Part shown: positions 33,102-43,166 of the stretch, one piece after another | How the letters are laid out: every line of letters starts with the position of its first letter | Numbering within the stretch: position 1 is the stretch's first letter | Source: Ephydatia muelleri | Lineage: Eukaryota; Porifera; Demospongiae; Spongillida; Spongillidae | Reading direction: 5' to 3' | Assembly (NCBI GenBank): GCA_013339895.1 | Contig: JABACO010000019.1 | Location: forward strand, 2,838,565-2,902,564 | Length of the DNA: 64,000 nucleotides | Program-made: the position numbers and the translations under genes | The notes under the pieces: model-generated | What the model saw: only the letters and a program-made list of their open reading frames with translations | Database searches by the model: none | What the model was told of the DNA's origin: nothing

Positions 33102-36100
33102 ATGCTTGAGGCCGAGGATTTCTGCGCGGGAGGAATAGAATGTACTCTGCAAAATGAAGATGGATCATTTCCTATTGAAAATGTTGAGCGAATGCAAGGA
33201 ACGGTCGTTGATCATAAAGTGAAATGCATTATTCGAGAAGCTGTTTAAGAGCAATGAAGATTCAAAGTGAATTTTCGTCATCACGAGCTCACTTTTTGAG
33301 AGTTTTAAACTACGGTCGTGATCTATACTGCAAAGGTGACCCATATATCATAAAGTACTGGCCAAAAACGTGGCAAGATTGCATCTCGTTGCTATCTGGT
33401 GAAGGGTACACTGAGGCAATTCAGTATTGGATTTGTCTCAATAGAGAGCATCCATGCTGCTATGATATCACAAATTCACCAGAAGAACTGTGCAAGTGAG
33501 TTGGTGTATGGAATTTCTTTTTAAAAGTAATTGCTAGCTAATTTGCAGCTTATATATATGTATGGGTCAGTTTCCGAGAAAATGAAAAGTGGCTATATAT
33601 ATATATATAAAGTTAAAAAAAGGCTTCACGTTTGAATTGCTAAAACTCCGTAAAGGTTTAAGCTATCAACTTCCTGTTTCAAACACTTCTTGCCACACCA
33701 CTTCTCTGTACGAAAATCGAATTTGGTGTCTTACCCAGCAGGAATGTCCAAATCAAGAAGCAAGGGTAAGACACCAAAATTGATGATAGTTTGAAGTTGA
33801 TAGCTTAAACCTTTACGGAGGTTTAGCGATTCAAACGTGAAGCATTTATATATATATAGCCACTTTTCTCGGAAACTGACCCATATACAGTTGTATATTC
33901 GTACATGTAGCATGCAGCATTATGTGTCAGCTATGTAGTTAAACTGCATGATTAAGCTAGCATGCTAGGCTAATGTATAATCATGTGAGTTTTCTTTAAC
34001 CATGAATTCATAAACACATAAATACATGGCTCATGTTTATTTGGCAACTTATAATTTCTATCACTCTCATTAGACACTGTGGGCAAAAAGGTCAATTAAC
34101 TTACTATTATTTGAGCCTACATGATAAAATAAGGAGATGGTGCAGCAATACGCACTTCTGTGAGAAGATGATGGCTCATTGGAAGGAGAGAGATCACTGG
34201 CTCAGTAATGAAGTTCTTTTTGCTCGGAATGAAATATGGGATGGAGAAAGGTTCAAAGAACTTTCATGGTTTTGGAACCCTGAAGCAAGTGTTTAAAAAC
34301 AAACTATATAAGTCGTACGTGCTAATTACGTTTTGATCGAACGCTCTCTTAATAGAATACAAAAGGTCAGGTACAAAAACAACAATCACGTGCAGCTAGA
34401 GAAGGTTACATAATATTAGATAATGAATACAGGAAGTAAGTGGGAACTGTCGACAAAAGTGCATGTATGAAACACAGTTTTCTAACAGCAAGATGGGTTA
34501 TACCAGCTTTGTGCCCAAACTGCAAGCAAGTTGTGGGCAGGCAGGGTTGTACTGTAGTTTCCCCCCCCCCCTCATTTATATCCATCTAACATAATCAACA
34601 AGTTATATTAACACCAGTTCATTTATTAACACCATAGCGAGCGCGAGGAAATGAATATCATTATCAAGAAACTAATAGTTCAAGCTACTTGGAAGTAACT
34701 GCGAAGTATCTACCCACACCAGCCCACCATGCCACACACAGCACACATGTACAACACCCCACACACACAGCCACACACACACACACACACACACATCTAT
34801 AGATGCCAACAGCCACACACACACACACAGCCACACACACACACACACACACACACACATCTATAGATGCCAACAGCCACACACACACACAGCCACACAC
34901 ACACACACACAGCACACACACACACACACACAGCACACACACACAGCACACATCTACAACACCATGCCACACACAGCACACATGTACAACACCCCACACA
35001 CACACACACACACATCCACATCACCATATAACAGTGAGGCCAAGACATGCATCATGGATTAGGGAATAAGGATCTTAATTCAACAATATAAAAACGAATA
35101 CTCCCCACTACTACAACACTACACAAGGTATTATACTCCATTCATATGACACTACTACAACAAGACTACACAGGGTATTTTTCAGATATATGCTTGAGTA
35201 TGTTAGCAAACGCTAAAGGACCCCCGAACTGGCGCCTCCACATAAACTCTGGTAGGTAGGTGTCGTGGAGTCTGGAGTGCATAGTTCTCTCTTCCCTTAA
35301 CATTCTTTTACAGCAACTCCACATTGACTCCACTCCCTGAGTGTGAGCACCAGTGTTTGGGTCCACAAAGTGAAGGGAGTGGTTAACTGTCTGGTGGTTG
35401 CATCCTGCTACAGTAGCCAGTTGGTTGTAGGCACTCCACTCATCACTGTATACCACGCTTCCTGGCCGAATATACTGCTGAATGAGAGGTAGAAGTGTTG
35501 CTGCATCTCTGTGCTCTACCTCAACCAGGAAGCACTCTCCAGTCAACCTCTCCATTCCTCCAAACACCCAGTGACCATCAACAATTCGTCCACGATTATA
35601 TTTTCTTCGTCCAAACTTGCTTTCGTCAATTTCTACCTCTGTTCCTGGGCCTCCAATGACTGTAGGATGGTCAACAAAGTACTGCGCGCAAATATCTCTT
35701 ATGAAGTTGTACCAGTCAACAGCTGTGTGGTCCGTTACCTTGAGAGATTTAGCAATAGGGATCATTATTATATATATTTGTACATGTATGCTATACCTGT
35801 ACTTCACTAATAGTTTTTCCAACGGGTGTTTTAGTGGACCATAGATGAATAATCCTCAGTATACTCAAAAGAGAAAGATGACTCCCTGAAAAAAAATACA
35901 ACACGATAAACAACAAATAGTACAAAGCAACTACTAACCTTCAAAAAATGTTCCCCCTCGTAATGATAACTCTTTTCGGCAGCCTTTGCGAGGACATCTC
36001 CAAGTAACACCATCGGAGCACCCTTTTCGGTTAACCAAGTGCATTCCTCGACCACAAGAACACAACTTCGAGGAAGGCAACAACTTTAATCGCTGGCACC

Positions 36101-36447
36101 ACGTTATTGCTGTGTCCTTCTCTGTGAGGTTGCTGCACAACTCGAAATAGGTAATCGAAGTAGAAAGAGGGTAGCCAACAGGTAGCTGAGCTTGAGCCAT
36201 GGTTAATTCAGATAAAATGCAGTCAGGACTTTCTTATAAAGTATAGCTAAACGCTTCTGCTTGTGCTTTTCACCATTTAAAAGGTCTCTTACTTTGTATC
36301 CTGATGATTATATTCATTGTATAGACCCTTCTTCAGAACGTCTCTTACGATCTACGAGTAGTGCTGTGTGTGGCATGGTGTTGTAGACATGTGTCTGTGA
36401 GTGTGTGTGTGTTGCACATGTGTGTTGTGTGTGGCATGGTGTGTGTG

Positions 36448-36479
<32 letters not shown>

Positions 36480-36512
36480 GCTGTGTGTGTGTGTGGCTGT
36501 TGGCATCTATAG

Positions 36513-36546
<34 letters not shown>

Positions 36547-37025
36547 CTGTTGGCATCTATAGATTGTGTGTGTGTGTGTGTGTGTGTGGCTGTGTGTGTG
36601 GGGTGTTGTACATGTGTGCTGTGTGTGGCATGGTGGGCTGGTGTGGGTAGATACTTCGCAGTTACTTCCAAGTAGCTTGAACTATTAGTTTCTTGATAAT
36701 GATATTCATTTCCTCGCGCTCGCTATGGTGTTAATAAATGAACTGGTGTTAATATAACTTGTTGATTATGTTAGATGGATATAAATGAGGGGGGGGGGAA
36801 ACTACAGTACAACCGGCAGTCAATCCATCAAGGATGAATTAGGGCTTTCACCAGAAACACACATTGAAGAGCATTATGAATGTAGCATATCTATTCAGTG
36901 CCCTAATTGCTACTTAAGGTTTGAGCACAAACCCAAAGTTACTAGTGGAGGTCCTAGAAACATTGCTCTTATAGGCCATTGGGATGGGTGGCAACCTTTC
37001 AGCACATCATGTAAACACAGTTGTG
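33102..37025 (+). CDS. Conserved cysteine-containing multi-exon gene, interrupted
   Basis: Exon-like pieces on the plus strand fit together: 33102-33248 (MLEAEDFCAGG...), a second frame from about 33250 to 33495 (GRDLYCKGD...SLLSGEGYTEAIQYWICL...), 34074-34288 (HCGQKGQLTYYYLSLHDK...ELSWFWNPE), 34499-34540 (WVIPALCPNCKQVV), and after a transposon 36815-37025 (CPNCYLRF...IALIGHWDGW...HSCG). The donor at 33496 and acceptor at 34073 join in phase, as do 34288 and 34499. CxxC pairs suggest zinc binding. I recall similar unnamed invertebrate proteins but cannot name the family. The 33248 stop may be a frameshift or an unseen intron. The Merlin-like insertion separates the last two pieces. Confidence 0.5.
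33563..33883. mobile_element. 321-bp foldback MITE within an intron
   Basis: The ends tgggtcagtttccgagaaaa and ttttctcggaaactgaccca are inverted. Inverted homology then continues inward for most of the element (tatatata, cttcacgtttgaattgct, ccgtaaaggtttaagctatcaactt, ggtgtcttaccc), giving arms of about 150 bp around a short centre. TA flanks both tips. It lies in the intron 33496-34073. Confidence 0.85.
34545..34762 (+). repeat. Left TIR unique part of the Merlin-like element
   Basis: About 215 bp matching 36598-36814 in inverse. The only differences I could see are in the length of the C/G run (13 C against 12 G). CA repeats follow to about 35020. Confidence 0.85.
34763..35030 (+). repeat. 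CA microsatellite in the left arm
   Basis: (CA)n tracts broken by gccacaca, ctatagatgccaacag and acaccatgcc phrases. The mirrored TG version is at 36360-36597. Open frames here are repeat artefacts. Confidence 0.9.
35166..36200 (-). CDS. ISXO2-like (DDE_Tnp_IS1595) Merlin transposase, three exons
   Basis: Exons are 36200-35939, 35885-35797 and 35738-35166; introns of 53 and 58 bp have GT-AG borders and join in phase, giving 307 residues without a stop. The N-terminal zinc ribbon has CSCGRGM near residue 50 and C..KGC near 70. The RNase H-like catalytic domain follows with EVEIDESKFGRRKYNRG (first D), VYSDEWSAYNQL (second D), VNHSLHFVDP and GVESMW (terminal E), then EFMWRRQFG. The length suits Merlin transposases, which cut and paste the element by binding its inverted repeats. 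No promoter box is obvious. It may still be active or could be domesticated; the near-identical TIRs favour a mobile copy. Confidence 0.88.
36360..36597 (+). repeat. TG microsatellite in the right arm
   Basis: This is the mirror image of 34763-35030, with tgttggcatctatagatgtg phrases between TG runs. It is shorter than the left tract, as expected for a slipping microsatellite. Confidence 0.9.
36598..36814 (-). repeat. Right TIR unique part of the Merlin-like element
   Basis: Inverted copy of 34545-34762. It contains a run of twelve G at 36787-36798 next to the tip aaactacagtacaacc. Confidence 0.85.
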
Positions 37026-37106
37026 GTGAGTAGTTATTATTAGCCTGCATGCTGGCTGCATTGAATCAGAATGGCTTCAGTTTACATAGGATTTCATGGC
37101 ATGAAA

Positions 37107-37322
37107 CTATTTTAGTGTTGCATGCAAGAGTATATGTCCAGCAGTCGGATCATGATGGCGTGCTGCTATAATTTTTAGTTGCTCCTCTAGAGTTCTTACA
37201 AACCTCAATTCCAGTACCTCAGTCACCATACAGTCATAAATTAATGCTGGAGGAACCTTTATTGTCTTCCTATACACTTGCGTGATCGTTCTTTTTCTTC
37301 TTTTGGACATACAGAACACCAT
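37107..37322 (-). CDS. Unidentified 71-residue ORF
   Basis: A minus-strand frame starts MVFCMSKRRKRTITQVYRK and has a basic N-terminus and a mixed amphipathic body (LELRFVRTLEEQLKIIAARH). Composition looks protein-like, but I recognise no family and see no clear splice partner. It could be a first exon of a gene running left, in opposite orientation to the Cys gene, or a chance frame. Confidence 0.25.
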   Translation of the reverse strand: MVFCMSKRRKRTITQVYRKTIKVPPALIYDCMVTEVLELRFVRTLEEQLKIIAARHHDPTAGHILLHATLK

Positions 37323-37714
37323 CTCGAACTACACACATCGCTGCCTTCCTTCTGATTGCCCTTTTAAATATGTCGCTGGAACCACTAGGGTAACTCGATT
37401 ATAGTGAGTTAAAGAAAGACCGCATCGATAGTTTTGCCGCCATCATAATCAGCAATTGTGGTTGAAACGCTGAACAAAATCTAGTTTTCATAACATTCCT
37501 CCGTTTCTGTCATTCGTGCATTGGAGCCACGTGTACAAGGTGCTAATATGACCGATCAATTTTAGGTAATGTATGAACATACAGCTATCAGATTCTGGTA
37601 TACGTCTGATCTTTAACTAAATTCAGTTGTATTATTGGACGAAAAGTGAAGGATTAGTACAAGGACCCGCTGCTTTAAAAACATAGCCATTAAAATGTTA
37701 GTGCTCAACACAGC

Positions 37715-37870
37715 AAACTTTTGGCAAGACCGGTACACTTTTGGCTAACTAAATTGTACCGGGGCGGTACACTTTTGGCAAGGCCGGTACACTTTTGGCG
37801 ACCAATTGTGTACCGGGGTGGTACAAATTTGGTAACCAAAAATGTACCGCCCGGTACAATTTTTGCGTGA
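37715..37870 (-). repeat. Short tandem motif ggtacacttttggc
   Basis: The motif ccggtacacttttggc occurs three times and related gtaccgggg/cggtacaa phrases alternate with it, in part as inverted copies (ttttggtaac/gttaccaaa type). It looks like the terminal region of a transposon. The flanking minus-strand frame (KRPGPITPTTCPVYIKQL) at 37870-37983 has no known family. Confidence 0.5.
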
Positions 37871-38029
37871 CAGGCCATGGATAAGGGGAGTGTAGCCATG
37901 CTGCCATTCTTCAGCAGCCTGGATAATTGCTTGATGTACACTGGGCATGTTGTGGGGGTTATGGGTCCAGGTCTCTTACCCATGGCAATCAGCTTCCTCC
38001 CAAGCTCCTGATCAGAGTAGTCTCAGCAG

Positions 38030-38105
38030 ATTCTCAGGAACTGGGCATGGGATAGGAACAGTACCTGGGCATGGGACAAGAACAGTACCTGGGTATGGGT
38101 ATGGG
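38030..38105 (+). repeat. Small tandem repeat, unit about 24 bp
   Basis: Two and a half copies of acctgggcatgggacaagaacagt-like units, followed by a run of eleven G at 38123-38133. Confidence 0.6.
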
Positions 38106-38196
38106 ACTAGAATGGCAGGTGTGGGGGGGGGGGATCAGGTGACTCTGTGTATGCAAAGGGAGCAGTGATCTATCATCCAAAGGAGTGGATCACACT

Positions 38197-38602
38197 CTAA
38201 GTCTGACCAGTAACGGTCAAAGATGACAGATCAATTGCTGTCGTGTACAATGAGTAGTCGCCATTTGACGGTGGCGGATCTGGAGTCAACTGGAGGTCAC
38301 GTGATTGGAGGAGCTCGTCAACAAAGAGGGAGTGGCTTCCATCAATGGCCAGCTCTTCGGGCAGTTGACCTTCCAGCGTACGTGTGTTGCGATTGGCCCC
38401 GTGTGCAAGTAGTACCCGTAAGGATTCGAGATTTCCCACCAAGGCGGCAACGTGGAGTGGGATCAAACCATTGTCATGTTGGGCATTTCACTTGTTGATC
38501 TGCCCCTCTCGTGAGGAGCAGCTGCACAATGTGGCTGTGGTCCCCGAAGGCGGCTATGTGCAGTAGGGTAGTAACCGGCTCGTCTGTCGGGCAGCGTACT
38601 AG
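38197..38602 (-). pseudogene. Ankyrin-repeat protein exon, frameshifted
   Basis: On the minus strand, two ankyrin repeats are readable. The first is TTLLHIAAFGDHSHIVQLLLTRGAD (38590-38510). The second is DNGLIPLHVAALVGNLESLRVLLAHGANRN (about 38485-38395), matching the TPLHxAAxxGxxxxVxxLLxxGA consensus. They lie in different frames, separated by a one-base insertion near 38503, so either the gene is broken or a base is miscalled. A tctag acceptor precedes the exon at about 38602. The frame then runs through GQLPEELAIDGSH to a stop at 38197. Ankyrin repeats mediate protein binding; no other domain is seen to suggest the role. Confidence 0.7.
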
Positions 38603-40419
38603 ATCTCATTGGCCCTTTCTTCCCAATATTTCTGTCACCTTACTGCAACGGGCACTAAATGTACATTGAGTTGTGAGTATGCTAGCGTACTGACTTCTGG
38701 ACGTTCATGAATGCCTCAGATCTCACGAAGAGCTGAATGCGTGAAGAACACAATGCAGCTGATATTCATTCTCGCGCTCCCAACTGGCCTCATAATGGCC
38801 GGCTGCCTGAACATAAAATAGAACAATTCAAAGGTGCCGAGTAAGGTGAAAGGTTATGGACAAGTAGCTCATTCAACACACACAAAACTAGTTGCACTAA
38901 CAGGTTCTTAATTTGGGGCGGCCTTGACCATTTACTATACAATAGATACAGTCAAAGTCGTGCAGACCGCAATGGCGTCCGCAAGATGAGCGTATTGTTT
39001 CGTTTTTACAACAACCATGCATCCTTCAGCCACTCAACTAAGCCAAAACACACAACACATAGTAACAAGTTATTCTATGTACTTGATGCTCTCTAATTGG
39101 GCCATATAGTACCTCGCCTCAGGCGCGTTGTCTCTTCTATCCGCCATTACTTCAACAGCAAGAATAATGCTCAGAGTCATAATAGCCTACTCAAATTTCT
39201 TATTATTAGATTGTGGGATCTTTAGTACACCGCCTTAAGTCGCAAATCTTGTAACCAAAACTGTGAGAGGTTTAGATTTTAGCACCACAACATGACCTGT
39301 CCGAAATGAATATTTAACTGGTAACAGCCCTTAATTATGTTGAGTGATCATCATCATTCATTGTAAAAATAGATCAAAGAGCAGGTCAGGTTGCACGAGG
39401 CCTCCTTTGTCTAAGAATTGTGCAGTGGAGAAATTTAACACCTAAGGGATGCTGCATCAAAATGAATTTAATTATGCTGCATGATTTACAACTCTAACAA
39501 ATGGAGTGTTTCCCATGAATTGGCATGTATTACTCAAGTTGAGAACACATCCTGGTCTCCAGTACCAGGACTCCAACACAAGAGGCAGGAGCATCTTATT
39601 ATGTTTTTTTTTTATACTGTTATTACTTACTTTATATTAAATTAATTAATAACCACAATTGGAGTTTGTCACTCACCTCTGCCATGCCTGTCTGCCTCCA
39701 AAGACACACCTCTGTACTGAACAACTTCTTCATCAACCTATATGCAAGAGCTGCTTTAATCTGAACTTAACGGTTGGTTTAATCTGGTTGAGATGGATTC
39801 AACTCGCCTCTTGACACAGTCTACTTAGTCATTTCATTTGAAAAACTACTCATGCTTGACATTAGTGTTAGATACTCATCCATGAAATTGGGAAAGACAA
39901 CCTTATACTCTTCAATGCTTTTGTCAGCTTCTGAACTGTTTGCCTAGTTGCTTGTGTAGATCCATTGACTGATGCTGTCTCTCAGAATGGCAGTCATTGC
40001 TCGTTCATGATGTGGGGTGTGACATATGCCTTTTGTGGCTTGAAAATGAAACGTATTGGCTGTTTCGTAGAATGGTACTTCCTTCACTACACTTTTCCGT
40101 CTCAATGATGATGAAATTTCTATCCTACTGCCTTGCAAAGGCAGTTGATAGTACAGTCTGCCCTTGTTAAAAGCGCCACGTTTGTTCTGTGCGCTTGTAC
40201 CATACAATGCGCTTGTAACGGGAGTGGTTTAGCGGTTTTTATGTATCACAAAATGATTTAAATTGCGTGTGTAAACAATGACTTTACTCAAGAAGTATCA
40301 TTCAAATCCTGCGTGAAGATATATACTGTAGTTTCTCAGCAAACTTCAGAACTGCCATGCATTCCTCTGCAGTGAAAGTGCCAATGTTGTCATCCACAAA
40401 CTATGACAAGTTCAATGAG
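38603..40419. other. Stretch without a recognised gene
   Basis: The one longer frame, 39944-40207 on the minus strand, has no motif I know; it lies downstream of the hAT relic and may be part of it. An AT-rich tract with a T-run lies at 39604-39650. Confidence 0.35.
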
Positions 40420-41040
40420 CTCTTCTGGGCTTCATCCAATGTGACCGATTGAGGCTCCACCTGGTTAGAGTCTTGCTCCTCACAACCTTCACTATCACTT
40501 GGCATTGTTCTTCCTGTTAAGCCTCGCAACTATTTCAGCCTGAACGACACATTTCTCACTCGACATGTTACTGGCTCCATCATATCCTTGCCCTCCCAAG
40601 TTTAGTATGGCATGAAGAACTTGTTTGATTGCTTTATCAATGTAAACTGCAGTTAAGTGAATTTTATTTACTGAATTGTACAAACCCTTCTGAAGGCACT
40701 AGTATCATCAGCAAAATGTATGCATAAAAGGGCATTTGCTCCACATGATGAGATGACACCTCATCGACAAGGACTGTGAAAAGTTTGGCATATTGTTTAA
40801 TTTCATCTACTATCTTCTGTTGAACTATGTGTACCCCATAATCTCAATCAATTCATTCTGAATTCTTGGTGAAGGATATGTGGCATTTTTTGGCTTTTGA
40901 TGTCATTGTTATACTTTCCTAGTAATTTCATCAGTTCTTAAGGGTTTCCAGGTATGTTGAGATATTCTTCTTCTCCACCCTATGCACTGTCTGCCACAGT
41001 ATAGTACAGCATTGGCAACAGCTCTAATTATGTCACATTG
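40420..41040 (-). pseudogene. hAT transposase relic (ZMYM1-like)
   Basis: The minus strand shows QQKIVDEIKQYAKLFTVLVDE near 40825-40763 (the first catalytic D region of hAT) and VEQMPF. Then, after stops, GGQGYDGASNMSSEKCVVQAE near 40600-40530 matches the GQGYDGAxNMSG motif that carries the second D. No zinc finger or dimerisation region can be read. Several stops are present. Confidence 0.75.
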
Positions 41041-41109
41041 TGCCTAATCTTTTTTAGATTGATTGTATCATGCAAGACACATAAGGTAGGCAAAGGAGTG
41101 TTCGAATCA

Positions 41110-41515
41110 GTCTAGGCATATTGTGCACAGCCACTGAACCCGCTGGCCAACGTCGGTTGCAATGTTACGGCAACCGGGTGGGTGCCCTGACCCGCCTCTT
41201 GGGGCGAAGTTAGGGACGTATAGCCGCATCGTTCGGAGCGCGCCCGTGACCAAGAAGAGGGTCTTTTTGACCCACCTGTGCAGGCCTTCGTAGCCAGAGC
41301 TCCCGCGTTCTAGTGGAGGGCGCCATCTCGGACTACTTTGATAGTGTGAGGCCGGCGCATCCCTCCGCCGTGCGCAGGGTTCGCGACTGCGCTTCAGACT
41401 GTTGGCTGTAGGTGGCTTCATCTGACCCATCTTAAAACACGGACCAAGGAGTGCAACACGCGCGCGAGTTTTTGGGTGAGACAAAAAGCCCTGTGGCGCA
41501 ATGAAACAGAAGCCG
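41110..41515 (+). rRNA. 28S rRNA fragment, D2 region and following core (pseudogene)
   Basis: The plus strand contains acccatcttaaaacacggac, caaggagtgcaacacgcgcg and cctgtggcgcaatgaa. These differ by only a few bases from the conserved large-subunit segment after divergent domain D2. The GC-rich block before it (41140-41400) has the character of D2. Differences at normally invariant positions, and the isolated position among transposons, indicate an rDNA scrap, not a working gene. The minus-strand frame 41107-41484 is its antisense. Confidence 0.85.
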
Positions 41516-41801
41516 ATTCTGAGGGGAAAGCCATGGAATCACTATCATGCCTGACCTCTCGCCTAGCAACCAGCTCCAACCAGGCCAAGGCAGTGGTGGC
41601 AGACTGAACCTCAATCTTGTCTATCAGCAAATGCCACATTCATGATCCCTAGATGCTTTGCCTCTGACATTTAGAGTGTCTTGTAGAATAAATAGAATGT
41701 TCTTTCGTACATACATACGTATACATACATAAGTATACATCATATACTTGTATACATCATATACTTGTGATTATAATACAACCACAATAACATGCATGAC
41801 T

Positions 41802-41975
41802 CAAGGGATCATCCAGCATGGCTCAAGGGATCATCCAGCATGGATCAAGGGATCATCCAGCATGGATCAAGGGATCATCCAGCATGGATCAAGGGATCAT
41901 CCAGCATGGATCAAGGGATCATCCAGCATGGATCAAGGGATCATCCAGCATGGATCCAAGCATATCATCCAGTGA
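41802..41975 (+). repeat. 22-bp minisatellite
   Basis: About 7.5 nearly perfect copies of catggatcaagggatcatccag. Frames through it give a repeating peptide on several phases and are not taken as genes. A small (tacata)n-like tract precedes it at 41705-41770. Confidence 0.95.
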
Positions 41976-43166
41976 AATTTGCCGGCCTTGAAAAATAGAG
42001 TGCACGTTGTGCAGCCTGCACTTTCTGCCTTCTTGGTTTCTGTTTTGCCTCTTCAGACTTTTTCCACATCTTCCACCATAATCTTTGTCTAAAGTTCATT
42101 CGTGTATAGCATTAGAAAGCTAGTTGCTGAAGAGCTATCGGCCATTTCTACAGCTTTGTCATATGCTCCTCTACGAGAAAAAATCATTTGCAGCCAAATC
42201 GTCTGATCAATTGTACTGTCCCGCTTGTGGGATAGAAGATCGGCTTATACAGTCGTGAGTGCTTGATCACAGCACCCTTGGTGATATTTAAGTGTTGGAT
42301 CGCAAACACAATTTTGGTCACGTTATTTTTATCTCTCCAGAGCTCCCTGGACTACATATGCATGAGATTTCAAACTGTTACTGCTTGTGTTGATGTCCAA
42401 CTGTTAATGGTTTTGATGTTTTGTGTGACGAGTAAGCTCATTTTGTAGTACATTTTAATTAAGAACACGCCCTAGCGCATACACACTCATCCACTACTAT
42501 ATGACAACCCGGAATACAGTTTCTCTTTCGAGTGAGATTGAAGTGTTCAATGAAACAACGAATCGCTTGCCAAGGATCCTGTTGAGTACACAAATAAATA
42601 ATCATAATGTGGTGACTTAGCATGGCTTACATCACTAGTGTGCACACCATTATGTGGTGGAGCAAAGCTGAAGACTTTCTGTATATCTGCCTGGACATTT
42701 TGAAGCGACTACCAAAGTCTGCACCTGTACCTCATTTCTACATGCGAGTCAAGCTGCAAACCTTTTGCAGTGGCTGTAGTGCATCCTCCATCGTTCCATT
42801 GCACTATTCTTATGCCCACTTCCACATAATTGCAATATTGTTCCTTTCTTTCCCATTGTCGCTTTGAGCCTACGTGAACCTGCCTTTATTGACTGCTTTG
42901 CCATTTAAAAGTCACACCAGTTTTGCCAGATTTTACCGATAAATACCTCTTCATAACTAGATTCTGCATGCAGTTTCAATCTATTATAGTTTAAACCACT
43001 AATCTTACCTGATTGTTATGCAACTTGATTTTCGTCCTTATTTAAGGAAATGGACTTAAATAAGGACGATTGGAGACTAAAGATTAACTATGCAATCTGT
43101 CGTGATGTCTCCAGTTAAAGAATAAAACCAGATAAATGTTACGTTATTTATCGTATTTAAGTCTTC
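41976..43166. other. Stretch without a recognised gene
   Basis: Only chance-sized frames. A short hairpin, cgtccttatttaag paired with cttaaataaggacg, lies at 43034-43069. Confidence 0.4.

Larger units (their letters stand above)
34545..36814 (-). mobile_element. Merlin-like (IS1016/ISXO2) DNA transposon with long TIRs
   Basis: The termini GGTTGTACTGTAGTTTCCCC and its reverse complement at 36795-36814 start inverted repeats that are nearly identical for about 215 bp. They then pass into CA/TG microsatellites, so the arms total about 460 bp. A single spliced transposase gene sits between them. Merlin elements usually make 8-9 bp target duplications. Here I see only GGCAG directly on both sides (34540-34544 and 36815-36819), with a second GGCAG at 34536-34540, so the exact border is uncertain. 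Near-identical arms and an open transposase point to a recent insertion. Confidence 0.82.

Noticed and set aside
34685..35069. Several ORFs in the left arm of the Merlin element
   Set aside because: They arise from CA/TG repeats and mirror each other on both strands.
41107..41484. 125-residue minus-strand ORF, arginine and proline rich
   Set aside because: It is antisense to the 28S rRNA fragment; composition follows GC-rich rRNA.
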